Shown piece after piece: positions 1 through 6,798 of a DNA stretch of 11,784 bases. The notes under the pieces were generated by a model that saw nothing but the letters and a program-made list of their open reading frames with translations, had not been told where the DNA came from and made no database searches. Every line of letters begins with the position of its first letter. Positions within the stretch are counted from its first letter, which is position 1. Source of the stretch: M3007 sp037130425 (GTDB lineage: Bacteria; Bacteroidota; Bacteroidia; Chitinophagales; Saprospiraceae). The stretch covers positions 1 to 11,784 of the forward strand of contig JBAXTB010000171.1 in assembly GCA_037130425.1 (NCBI GenBank). Direction: 5' to 3'. Both the position numbers and the translations under genes were made by a program.

Positions 1-75
1 TAATCTTAAATCATGTAATCTTAAATCATGTAATCTTAAATCATGTAATCTCAAACCATGTAATCTCAAACCATG
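1..75. repeat. Five 15-bp tandem repeats
   Basis: Five direct copies of a 15-bp unit. Copies 1-3 (1-45) are TAATCTTAAATCATG. Copies 4-5 (46-75) are TAATCTCAAACCATG, with the same two T-to-C changes, so the variant pair probably arose by duplication inside the array. A degraded sixth copy may follow at 76-90. The array begins at base 1 and so probably continues to the left. Unit length is a multiple of 3, and one forward frame stays open as a five-residue repeat until a stop near 89, so a coding tail from an upstream gene cannot be fully excluded. Short A/T-rich intergenic arrays of this style are known in Bacteroidota. There are no unique spacers, so it is not CRISPR. Confidence 0.9.
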
Positions 76-219
76 TAATTTAAATTCTTAAATCCTTGAG
101 CCAACCCCATTCCGTTCTAAATCCAATCCATCTCATTTCACCGATAAATACCCCGCATTCATCTCAAAACGAAGCAGTTATTAAAAAACTACCGTTGTTT
201 TGTTCCGAAAATGTAGGTA

Positions 220-1242
220 ATGAAGGATAACCGATTCAACATATTTATCCATGTTTTAGGCTGGATAACCTTTTTGTCTTTTCCCTTGCTGTTTTCCCCG
301 AAGCCTCCGGAGGCGCTTGGCCCTAAGTTTGGAAATCTGTATTTATTGCCCATTATGGCGGCCAATCTCGGCCTCGTTGCCATTTTTTACCTCAATTATT
401 TTATTTTTATCCCGCGCTATTTATTTTACAAACGTATTGGCGCCTACGTTGGCCTTATTTTGGCCAGCATCCTGATAAACATCACGATTCCGATGTTTAT
501 CATGTCCTTTTTTCATCCGCCAAGCGATATTTTATTCAATGACCCCATCCTGCGCGACACAATTCCTTTGTCATTTGCCAATAGTTTGTTGATGTTTAGC
601 GTCGCGCTAACGGCCTCTATCGGTTTGAGGTTCAATGACCGCTGGAAGAAAACGGAAAACGAGCGCATATCGGCGCAACTCGCTTATTTGAGAACCCAGA
701 TTAACCCGCATTTTTTATTCAATACCTTAAATAGCATTTATTCGGTAACAATCGGGAAATCGCCGCAAGGGGCCGAAATGATTGGTAAACTCGCCGAAAT
801 CATGCGTTATACGCTGAAAGACACCCAGTTGGATTATGTGTCGTTGGAAAAAGAAATCATGTTTATTCGGCATTATATTGATTTGCAAAAAGTGCGTTTT
901 GACCAAAGTGTGCCGTTTCAATTTAAGGTTGAAGGTGATTTTACCGGCAAACGCATTGCGCCATTGTTGCTGATTCCGTTCATTGAAAACACCTTCAAAC
1001 ACGGCGTAAATGCTGAGCAGAATAGCAACATTAATATCAAAATTGAGGTAAAGGGAAATGACCTGTTTTTGGACACTAAAAACAACAAAGTGACCATGCA
1101 ACATGATGTGACGGAAACCAACGGCTTAGGCATTGAAAATACCAAAAACCGCCTCGAATTAATGTATCCCGACAAGCACCGGCTCAGCATCAGCGAAACC
1201 GATCAGGATTTTTCCGTTTCACTTTTAATTCAACTATCATGA
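220..1242 (+). CDS. LytS/YehU-type sensor histidine kinase
   Basis: Membrane histidine kinase of 340 residues that should autophosphorylate and pass phosphate to the regulator encoded next. Four hydrophobic segments fill the N-terminal half (about 8-26, 42-64, 74-98, 118-138), with no large extracytoplasmic domain, so the signal is probably sensed in or at the membrane. A short linker leads to the His_kinase (PF06580) core: QINPHFLFNTLNSIYS at 160-175 with phospho-acceptor His164. The ATP-binding part carries the N-box PFIENTFKHG (253-262, Asn257) and the glycine box GLGIENTKNRL (302-312). The start is the first ATG after an in-frame stop region; no clear Shine-Dalgarno is present, as is usual in Bacteroidota. 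Its stop overlaps the next start by 4 bp (ATGA), so the two are translationally coupled. The stimulus cannot be read from the sequence. Confidence 0.95.
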   Translation: MKDNRFNIFIHVLGWITFLSFPLLFSPKPPEALGPKFGNLYLLPIMAANLGLVAIFYLNYFIFIPRYLFYKRIGAYVGLILASILINITIPMFIMSFFHPPSDILFNDPILRDTIPLSFANSLLMFSVALTASIGLRFNDRWKKTENERISAQLAYLRTQINPHFLFNTLNSIYSVTIGKSPQGAEMIGKLAEIMRYTLKDTQLDYVSLEKEIMFIRHYIDLQKVRFDQSVPFQFKVEGDFTGKRIAPLLLIPFIENTFKHGVNAEQNSNINIKIEVKGNDLFLDTKNNKVTMQHDVTETNGLGIENTKNRLELMYPDKHRLSISETDQDFSVSLLIQLS

Positions 1243-1928
1243 TAAACGCCATTGCCGTTGACGATGAACCACTTGCGTTGAATGTGATTGAAACATTTTG
1301 CGCCGACCTGGATTATATTAACCTGCAAAAAACGTTTACCAAGCCCACGGAGGCGCTGAAGTATTTGCGCAAGTTTCCGGTTGATTTGCTTTTTTTAGAC
1401 ATTAAAATGCCGTCCATCACGGGCATTAATTTTGTCAAAACAATGCAGCAAAATACGATGGTGATTTTTACCACGGCTTACAGCGATTACGCCCTTGAAA
1501 GTTATGAATTGAACGCCATTGATTATTTGTTGAAACCCATTCAGCAGCAGCGTTTTCTGCAATCCGTTGAAAAAGCGCAGGATTATTACCAGTTTTTGCA
1601 CAAATCGGATATTTCGCAAAAAGAGATTTTCATCCGCGCGGATTTCAAATTGATCAAAATTCTATTGTCCGATATTCTGTACATCGAAGGCGTGGGCGAT
1701 TACATTAAAATTTATATCAAAGACCGAAAAACCGTGACCGCGCGCATGACCATGAAAGAAATTGCGGATTCCTTGCCCGCGCATCATTTCATGCGCGTAC
1801 ACCGCTCTTTTATTGTGCCAAGCATCCGAATCCTGTCGGTGCGCAATAAAACCATTACGATTGCGGAGCGGGATATTCCGATCGGCAATACTTATGTGGA
1901 TTACTTTTTTACGTCGTTTGGTAAATAG
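1239..1928 (+). CDS. LytTR-family response regulator
   Basis: Response regulator of 229 residues, partner of the kinase it overlaps. The receiver domain occupies about 1-115: acidic pair Asp8-Asp9, phospho-acceptor Asp54 in LFLDIKMPS, the conserved Thr78/Thr79, and Lys99 in LLKP. The LytTR DNA-binding domain (PF04397) runs from about 128 to 225, with the typical 'ILYIEGVGDYIKI' strand, the 'MKEIADSLP' helix, 'FMRVHRSFIV' and a final 'IPIGNTY'. LytTR proteins normally bind pairs of short direct repeats upstream of their targets. I cannot see an obvious such pair upstream of the downstream secreted-protein operon. The architecture is complete and all key residues are present. Targets are unknown; in Bacteroidota such pairs often lie beside genes they do not control. 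Confidence 0.96.
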   Translation: MINAIAVDDEPLALNVIETFCADLDYINLQKTFTKPTEALKYLRKFPVDLLFLDIKMPSITGINFVKTMQQNTMVIFTTAYSDYALESYELNAIDYLLKPIQQQRFLQSVEKAQDYYQFLHKSDISQKEIFIRADFKLIKILLSDILYIEGVGDYIKIYIKDRKTVTARMTMKEIADSLPAHHFMRVHRSFIVPSIRILSVRNKTITIAERDIPIGNTYVDYFFTSFGK

Positions 1929-2029
1929 GCGGGTAAACAGGTTCAAATTGCCCCTCCTCGCGCATTCTTCGCAGACTTCCCTGTTTACATCTCAATTTTT
2001 TCCTTTCGGAAACGGCATCCGACAATTTT

Positions 2030-2042
2030 GCAGCAATGCTGC
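2030..2042. promoter_or_regulatory. Small hairpin in the leader of the secreted-protein operon
   Basis: GCAGC-AAT-GCTGC is a perfect 5-bp stem with a 3-nt loop, 42 bp before the start at 2085. It directly follows CAATTTTG (2023-2030), which differs from the TAnnTTTG -7 element only at the first base. No TTG lies at the usual upstream spacing, so the promoter call is weak. The hairpin could sit in the 5' leader of the operon or be chance. Confidence 0.25.
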
Positions 2043-2084
2043 CTTTCAGGCGGTGTTTAGTGCGAACTTAAACATTTCACAAAA

Positions 2085-3107
2085 ATGCTCAAAACTGTCA
2101 TGCCCAAGTTTTTTGTTCTGGTCCTTCTGCTTGCTGCTTGCCTGTCGGCCTCTGCTCAAACGGTGCTTACCGTCTCCAATGCTGTTCCCAAGTTGGGAGA
2201 CGTATTTACCCTAAAAAATGTTGATTCCATCTCTTTAGTTCAGTATGTCGATCCGGTGGCTGCGGCGGGAAACCAAACCTGGAATTACGCCGGCTGGACG
2301 ACTGAAAACGACGCTTTTACCGTGTCGTATCTTGCGCCGGCGGCCACCCCGTTCGACAGTGTGTTTGCGGCGGCTGATGTTGCGGCTTTTAACAACAGCG
2401 ACAGCGCGTACACCTATTATAGTCTGTTGAATAACAACGCCTTGTACAAAGTAGGTACCGGCAGCGGCTTTCTTGGCGCATCCAAATATTCCGATCCCCA
2501 ACAGGTGTTTTCATTCCCGTTCGGCCTGAACAGCCCAATTCTGACCGACTCATTTCATTTTAAACTTGAACTCAGTTTTTTCATGCTGACGGTTATCGCC
2601 GCCGGGCAGGATTCGATTGTTCCGCTGGCCAAAGGCGCCCTGATTTTGCCGAATGGCGTTACCTTGAACAACGTATTGTGCATCAAGCGGATTACCCATG
2701 AAAGAGACAATGCGGGTGCGTTTAGCATCACCAACAACGACGCCACAAGTTACGAATTCTACAATGGCGCCAACCGTTATCCTGTGTTGAAAGTGACGCA
2801 TGGAATTGACGCTTTTACACAAGCGCCCACCATTTCGGCCAGCATCCTGCAAGACCCGGTCACGACCGGAACGGAACAAGCCCTGCTTTCGGCGCGCACA
2901 ATTTCGGTGTTTCCAAACCCGGTCGATGCGCAATTGCACATTCAAGGCGATACTTATTCTTTGTTGAACATCATAAATGCGCAAGGCGTATCCGTGTATG
3001 CCGGCACGCAACACAACCCGATGATTGATACCGGTAATTGGCCCAACGGCGTTTATTTCATCCGCACAGATGGCCAGGCTGCCGGTAAAATAATTGTTCA
3101 ACACTAA
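2085..3107 (+). CDS. Secreted protein of unknown function with T9SS sorting domain
   Basis: Protein of 340 residues predicted to cross the inner membrane by Sec and leave the cell by the type IX secretion system. The N-terminus is a signal peptide: basic start, hydrophobic FFVLVLLLAACL, then a likely cut after SASA, before Gln25. A second in-frame ATG at codon 6 gives an equally good signal peptide. Residues about 26-265 are rich in Ala, Asn, Ser and Thr and look like a beta-rich surface domain. I do not recognise the family and see no catalytic motif. Residues about 272-340 form a type A T9SS C-terminal domain: VFPNPVDAQLHI, a central 'LLNIINAQGVSVY', 'NGVYFIRT' and a final 'GKIIVQH'. Only 14 bp separate it from the oxidase gene, so the two are probably one operon. 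It may be a partner or structural companion of the oxidase; that is inference from position only. Confidence 0.85.
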   Translation: MLKTVMPKFFVLVLLLAACLSASAQTVLTVSNAVPKLGDVFTLKNVDSISLVQYVDPVAAAGNQTWNYAGWTTENDAFTVSYLAPAATPFDSVFAAADVAAFNNSDSAYTYYSLLNNNALYKVGTGSGFLGASKYSDPQQVFSFPFGLNSPILTDSFHFKLELSFFMLTVIAAGQDSIVPLAKGALILPNGVTLNNVLCIKRITHERDNAGAFSITNNDATSYEFYNGANRYPVLKVTHGIDAFTQAPTISASILQDPVTTGTEQALLSARTISVFPNPVDAQLHIQGDTYSLLNIINAQGVSVYAGTQHNPMIDTGNWPNGVYFIRTDGQAAGKIIVQH

Positions 3108-3121
3108 TCAAAACACGCATT

Positions 3122-4861
3122 ATGAAATATTTTATCCAAATCGGCACACTTGCGCTCCTGCTGTGCGCAGCGCAAAAAGCAAACGCACAATTCAATCCCT
3201 TGTGGATACCCGACACCCTGACCGGCCCGGTGTACAACCTGACGATGCAGGACACGTTCAAGCAGTTTTACCCCGGCCAGCAGACCATTACCTCTGCGTT
3301 TAACGGAAACTGGTGGGGCCCAACCTTGATTTTTAACCAGGGCGACACCGTTTATTTGAACGTACACAACAGGCTCAACGATACTTCTACCGTACACTGG
3401 CACGGATTCCACCTGCCCGCTGTCATGGACGGCGGCCCGCACCAGGTTATTCCGCCCGGCACAATATGGAAACCTTACTGGAAAGTAACAAACCATGCGG
3501 CCACGTACTGGTACCACCCACACCTGCACATGATGACCGAAAAACAACTTACCCACGGTTTGGGCGGGTTTATCATCGTGCGCGACAGCATCGAATCGTC
3601 TTTGGCCTTGCCCCGCACTTATGGCGTCGACGACATTCCGCTGGCCATAACGGATCGGAAATTCAACAGTTCCAATCAATTGGTGGATGTTAATTCGCAT
3701 TACGGCGATACGGTTTTGACCAACGGCGTGCTAAATGCCGCATTTACGGCCCCGGCGCAATGGGTGCGGTTTCGATTGCTTGATATTGCGCAGGAGCGCG
3801 CCTACAACATCGGATTTTCGGATAACCGAAAATTTTATGTCATCGGAAACGACGGCAGCCTCTTAGATACGCCCGTCGTGATGACCCGCTTGCTGATGGC
3901 CGTGGGCGAGCGTTACGAAATTATGGTTGATCTGAGCGGACAACAAGGGAGTAGCGTGGATTTGATGGCTTTCAATGCCGAATTTGGCAACCAGCAGGAC
4001 TTAAACGGCAGCGAACCGCCTCAAACGCCCGCCCCGTTCGGGAATAAATTGGGGCGCCGTACTTTTAGAATTTTGCGCATCAATATTGGCGCGCCAACGG
4101 CCAATCCGATTACGGCTTTACCGGCAAAACTGCTGCCTTATACCACGATTGATCCTGCTTTAGCAACCCGAAAACGTACCAAAGTCATGGCGGACGACCC
4201 AAGCAGCGGGTTTTTAACGGCAAAATCATGGATCAACAAAGCCTACTTCGATTTTAACAGAACCGACGATTATATCCGCGTCGACAGCACCGAAATCTGG
4301 ACGCTGCGCGATAGTTCCATTGGTTCGCACGCGTTCCACATCCACGATATTGAGTTTAAAATTATCGACATCAACGGAAATCCGCCGCCGCCGCACCAGC
4401 GGGGCTGGAAAGATGTGGTGTATGTGCGGCACTATTCCCAAGTGCGGTTTATCACAACTTTTAATACGTATTATGACACGATTTGGCCGTTTATGTACCA
4501 CTGCCATATTCTCTTCCATGAAGACGAAGGCATGATGCGGCAGTTTGTGGTGGTGCCTTCCGATTATTCGATTCCGACCACTGGCGTATCAAACCTGATA
4601 CCGGCAGATGCCAATTCCGTCAACGTGTACCCAAATCCGGCGGGCGCCCGCTTGGTGGTGGAAACCGAAGACCCAAACATGCAATTGTATTATGTGCGTA
4701 TTTTAAATGCGGAGGGAAGAACCTTATACATGTTGCCGCAGCCGCAATCAAAAAATGATATTGACATTAGCACGTTGCGGAACGGTATCTATTTTGTAAA
4801 CATCATCGACATGAATAAGCATACCATCACCAAAAAATTCGTGAAAGGAGATGTCAAATAA
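3122..4861 (+). CDS. Secreted multicopper oxidase (laccase-like) with T9SS sorting domain
   Basis: Copper enzyme of 579 residues expected to oxidise phenols, metal ions or similar donors and reduce oxygen to water, at the cell surface or outside. A signal peptide (about 1-22, cut near ANA|Q) is followed by cupredoxin domains. All four copper motifs are intact: HWHG (His92, His94), HPHLH (His132, His134), HAFHIH (His403, His406, His408), and HCHILFHEDEGM (His460, Cys461, His462, His466, Met471). Met at the axial type 1 position fits bacterial CotA/CueO-type enzymes more than high-potential fungal laccases. Residues about 498-579 are a T9SS C-terminal domain (VNVYPNPAG ... LRNGIYFVN ... KKFVKG). 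There is no CueO-like Met-rich insert, so copper detoxification is not specially indicated; the substrate is open. The 3' end overlaps the next gene by 11 bp. Confidence 0.94.
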   Translation: MKYFIQIGTLALLLCAAQKANAQFNPLWIPDTLTGPVYNLTMQDTFKQFYPGQQTITSAFNGNWWGPTLIFNQGDTVYLNVHNRLNDTSTVHWHGFHLPAVMDGGPHQVIPPGTIWKPYWKVTNHAATYWYHPHLHMMTEKQLTHGLGGFIIVRDSIESSLALPRTYGVDDIPLAITDRKFNSSNQLVDVNSHYGDTVLTNGVLNAAFTAPAQWVRFRLLDIAQERAYNIGFSDNRKFYVIGNDGSLLDTPVVMTRLLMAVGERYEIMVDLSGQQGSSVDLMAFNAEFGNQQDLNGSEPPQTPAPFGNKLGRRTFRILRINIGAPTANPITALPAKLLPYTTIDPALATRKRTKVMADDPSSGFLTAKSWINKAYFDFNRTDDYIRVDSTEIWTLRDSSIGSHAFHIHDIEFKIIDINGNPPPPHQRGWKDVVYVRHYSQVRFITTFNTYYDTIWPFMYHCHILFHEDEGMMRQFVVVPSDYSIPTTGVSNLIPADANSVNVYPNPAGARLVVETEDPNMQLYYVRILNAEGRTLYMLPQPQSKNDIDISTLRNGIYFVNIIDMNKHTITKKFVKGDVK

Positions 4862-5477
4862 CCATGCGTTTCAGGTTCGGCTTGCTTTAGGCGCGCTGCT
4901 TTTGATTGGCGTTTTTTCAACAGGATTCCTGCTTTCAGGTTCAAGGGCGATCGGAAAAACGGTGTCTAATTTTACCCTGCAAAACATCGACGGCAAATAC
5001 GTTTCCTTGTCGGATTATAAAACAGCCAAAGGATTTATCGTCGTGTTTACGTGTAACCATTGTCCGTTTGCCAAATTGTATTCCGGTCGCCTCAATGCAC
5101 TGAATGCAACCTGCAAACCGCTCGGCGTGCCCTTACTTGCAGTCAACTCAATGGACACCACCGTTTACGAGGAAGAGCATTTGTTCGACATGCAGGCAAA
5201 AGCCAAAAGCGAACAATTTAATTTCCCTTACTTGCAGGATAAGATGCAGAAGGTTGGCAAAGACTTTGGCGCCGACCATACGCCGCACGCGTTTGTGATT
5301 TGGCAGGAAAACAAGCAATGGCGCATCAAATACAGCGGCGGCATCGACGACAACGGAGCCAATCCGGCTTCGGCTACTCCTTTTGTAGCCGAAGCCGTAG
5401 ACCAATTGTTGCAAAACAAACCCGTAGCGCGACCTGAAACACGGTCGGTGGGTTGTGCGATTTCTTATCGAAAGTAG
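4851..5477 (+). CDS. Exported or membrane-anchored thioredoxin-like (PRX_like1) protein
   Basis: Redoxin-family protein of 208 residues. A hydrophobic segment at about 10-30 (LALGALLLIGVFSTGFLLSG) acts as a signal anchor or signal peptide, so the fold faces the periplasm. The thioredoxin fold follows, beginning FTLQNIDGKYVSLSDYK. The active-site motif is FTCNHCPFAKLY with Cys68 and Cys71, the TCNHCP signature of the PRX_like1 type (cd02969). A further cysteine near the end (Cys202, in SVGCAIS) matches a conserved C-terminal cysteine that I recall in this family. It probably acts as a thiol-disulfide or peroxide reductant. The start lies inside the oxidase gene, 11 bp before its stop, with AAAGGAG touching the ATG, which is too close for normal Shine-Dalgarno use. 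Translational coupling to the oxidase is likely. It could keep the oxidase's copper-ligand Cys461 reduced before folding; that is inference. Confidence 0.9.
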   Translation: MSNNHAFQVRLALGALLLIGVFSTGFLLSGSRAIGKTVSNFTLQNIDGKYVSLSDYKTAKGFIVVFTCNHCPFAKLYSGRLNALNATCKPLGVPLLAVNSMDTTVYEEEHLFDMQAKAKSEQFNFPYLQDKMQKVGKDFGADHTPHAFVIWQENKQWRIKYSGGIDDNGANPASATPFVAEAVDQLLQNKPVARPETRSVGCAISYRK

Positions 5478-5488
5478 GGTATGTAATG

Positions 5489-5732
5489 GAGGCTGTCTCA
5501 CAAGCCGTTTTATAAACATATAACAGATGATTCGCAAAATATTATTCGGATGACCGGTCGTATTGAGGGGTTGACTGCCAGTCACCCCCTCAATTGGGCG
5601 CGATCTCAACTTTTTATTTGGCGAAAGAATCTCGTGGTACTTTATGATACAGCCTCAATACACGCTGTCATCCGAATAATATTTTGTGAACGATCCTCAA
5701 GTTGCTAAAAAAAGGACTTATAAAACAGCCTA
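5489..5732. mobile_element. Nested inverted repeats, MITE-like or IS remnant
   Basis: A gene-free block between two convergent genes. The left end, GAGGCTGTCTCACAAG (5489-5504), resembles IS terminal repeats I recall from IS1182/IS5-like elements. Two inverted relatives lie to the right: 5641-5656 (13 of 16 match) and 5716-5732, whose reverse complement begins TAGGCTGTTTTATAAG. Inside, 5531-5554 and 5667-5690 are inverted with 23 of 24 matches, and the match resumes at 5560-5568 with 5653-5661. A third, inner hairpin sits at 5562-5594. No transposase reading frame is present and I found no convincing target-site duplication. Two candidate right ends suggest either insertion of one element into another or internal rearrangement. 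Confidence 0.6.
5562..5594. terminator. Strong hairpin between convergent genes, possible bidirectional terminator
   Basis: A 15-bp stem with one mismatch (5562-5576 against 5580-5594) around a GCC loop, rich in G-C pairs (GAGGGG/CCCCCTC). It lies between the redoxin gene ending at 5477 and the minus-strand XRE gene ending at 5737, where a two-way terminator would be expected. There is no T-run directly after the stem on either strand; the nearest on the plus strand is TTTTT at 5611-5615. It is therefore not a classic intrinsic terminator and may simply be part of the mobile-element remnant. Confidence 0.4.
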
Positions 5733-5736
5733 CTTT

Positions 5737-6102
5737 TTAAAAATCCTTTGTCAGGCGCCGCATCGCATCCTCCAGCCGATCCACCCGCGCTTCCAGTTCC
5801 TCCAGCCGACCCTGGCCTTTTTGAATTGCGATTGAAGGCTCATTCACCTGAGAATCTTTTTCCTGCGCCGTCTCCAAAAACATATCTCCATCGCCGGTAA
5901 TGAGCCAATGGAGGTTTATATTTTTATATGTTATTGTTATGCGATTTAATACCTCAGCTGATACTTTTCCTTCCCCACTTATCATTCGACTGATATTTGG
6001 TTGTGTCATACCAAGGCTCTTGGCAAACAATGTTTGATTGATGCCCAAGGCTTTAATGAGTTTTTTCAAACGCTGGCTTTGTTCTATCTGATTTGAGTCC
6101 AT
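5737..6102 (-). CDS. XRE-family helix-turn-helix regulator with C-terminal coiled coil
   Basis: DNA-binding protein of 121 residues. Residues about 11-66 form a Cro/C1-type HTH: RLKKLIKALGINQTLFAKSLG, then TQPNISRMISGEGKVS with the recognition helix near 34-41. The following NINLHWLITGDGDMF (61-75) is the tail usual in Bacteroidota XRE proteins. A polar linker leads to a short coiled coil (about 98-117, RLEELEARVDRLEDAMRRL) with heptad Leu/Val, probably for dimerisation or oligomerisation. There is no peptidase or sensor domain. It is transcribed away from the gene at 6256, and a perfect 13-bp inverted repeat sits 17 bp before its start, so it most likely represses itself and perhaps the divergent gene. 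It resembles phage-type or toxin-antitoxin-type repressors, but no phage genes are near. Confidence 0.9.
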   Translation of the reverse strand: MDSNQIEQSQRLKKLIKALGINQTLFAKSLGMTQPNISRMISGEGKVSAEVLNRITITYKNINLHWLITGDGDMFLETAQEKDSQVNEPSIAIQKGQGRLEELEARVDRLEDAMRRLTKDF

Positions 6103-6118
6103 TTTGCAAGAGAATGAT

Positions 6119-6164
6119 TATTTGTTATAATTTTTTCTCAAAAAGTTTTTTATTATAACAAATA
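6119..6164. promoter_or_regulatory. Perfect 13-bp inverted repeat, likely operator
   Basis: TATTTGTTATAAT (6119-6131) is exactly inverted as ATTATAACAAATA (6152-6164) with a 20-nt A/T spacer. The arm centres are 33 bp apart, about three helical turns, so two dimers could bind on one face of DNA. The left arm is 17 bp upstream of the XRE start on the minus strand. The right arm ends 4 bp before a TAnnTTTG element reading toward the gene at 6256. A repressor bound here could shut both directions. Confidence 0.65.
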
Positions 6165-6168
6165 GGTA

Positions 6169-6176
6169 TATTTTTG
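6169..6176 (+). promoter_or_regulatory. Bacteroidota -7 promoter element for the gene at 6256
   Basis: TATTTTTG matches TAnnTTTG exactly and lies 79 bp before the ATG at 6256. No TTG occurs at the usual 17-23 bp upstream; that position is the T-rich spacer of the operator, so the promoter may be weak or regulated. The A/T-richness of this region makes a chance match possible. Confidence 0.45.
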
Positions 6177-6255
6177 TGTGGAAATTAGTTAAAAATGCTG
6201 ATTTAGATCAAGAAATAAGCATTTTTATCATTGAACCGGATTAAAATTTCAGTTT

Positions 6256-6759
6256 ATGGGAGCGGAAAAACCTGAAATAAAGCAGAATATGCGCAGCGCA
6301 AAAACACGGCATCCCTTGTTGCTTCTGGGGCTTGGTTTATTGCTGGCAATCGGATTATTCCAAAACGCAAATTTGATCTTGGAGCCCCAACTTAACCCCA
6401 AAGAAGCCGCCAAGTTACAAAAACGCCTGACAGAAATTGACGAAGCCGAGCAATATGCTTTGATTGCAAACGAGGACGGCTGGTACCCTTGTAACCACCC
6501 TGGCCGCGCTACTTTCCATCTTTTGCCCGGAGAGGTCTGGAAATACGGCACGACCACCAAGGGGCAGTTTGGCCGATATAACATCAGGTATCTGGAAGAA
6601 AAAAACGTTTCTTATATCATTCAATTCAAAGGTACCATCGGTGAATGTCTGAAAGAAGAGCAACGTAAACTATTCAGTTACCCTTACCTGCCGGAAAACT
6701 TGGTCAGGCCGGAACAAAACCGCCTACCACGGCCTCCATACAACAGCAAAATGCAGTAA
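6256..6759 (+). CDS. Membrane-anchored protein with GIY-YIG-like residues, function unknown
   Basis: Protein of 167 residues. A basic N-terminus precedes one strong hydrophobic helix (about 20-36, PLLLLGLGLLLAIGLF), so it is a signal anchor with the rest probably outside the cytoplasm. Residues 67-160 resemble a family I recall from Bacteroidota with the pattern GEVWKYGTT (92-100), FGRY (105-108), a later Glu in KEEQ (133-136), then YPYLPEN and RPPYN. The order YG-T, Arg, Glu recalls the GIY-YIG nuclease core (YIG-T, catalytic Arg, catalytic Glu), but the first GIY strand is not clear and I give no enzymatic name. An alternative start is Met12 (6289). It is divergent from the XRE gene and shares its operator region, so the two are probably co-regulated. 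An exported nuclease or toxin-like role is speculation. Confidence 0.75.
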   Translation: MGAEKPEIKQNMRSAKTRHPLLLLGLGLLLAIGLFQNANLILEPQLNPKEAAKLQKRLTEIDEAEQYALIANEDGWYPCNHPGRATFHLLPGEVWKYGTTTKGQFGRYNIRYLEEKNVSYIIQFKGTIGECLKEEQRKLFSYPYLPENLVRPEQNRLPRPPYNSKMQ

Positions 6760-6776
6760 AATAACACATTCACTTG

Positions 6777-6784
6777 TACATTTG
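6777..6784 (+). promoter_or_regulatory. Bacteroidota -7 promoter element for the gene at 6799
   Basis: TACATTTG fits TAnnTTTG exactly and ends 14 bp before the ATG at 6799, so the transcript would have a leader of roughly 10 nt or less and no room for a Shine-Dalgarno site. A matching upstream TTG is not evident. Confidence 0.5.
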
Positions 6785-6798
6785 TAAAAATTTGCACC

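Noticed and set aside
1..75. CRISPR array
   Set aside because: The units are contiguous 15-mers with no unique spacers and no cas genes nearby.
1762..2214. Plus-strand open frame of 150 codons across the end of the LytTR gene and the start of the secreted-protein gene
   Set aside because: Overlaps two well-supported genes in another frame and its translation looks random (many Cys, Arg and Ser).
2550..3104. Minus-strand open frame of 184 codons opposite the T9SS protein
   Set aside because: Antisense shadow of a gene with a clear signal peptide and sorting domain; no motif of its own.
3104..3700. Long minus-strand open frame of 198 codons antisense to the oxidase gene
   Set aside because: It lies wholly opposite a gene with intact copper motifs, its translation has no recognisable domain, and G+C-rich coding DNA commonly gives such shadows.
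5562..5594. Riboswitch or structured RNA gene
   Set aside because: The structure is a simple two-strand hairpin inside a repeat remnant, downstream of one gene and not in a leader.
5489..5732. A complete insertion sequence
   Set aside because: The block is under 250 bp and no frame in it encodes a transposase.
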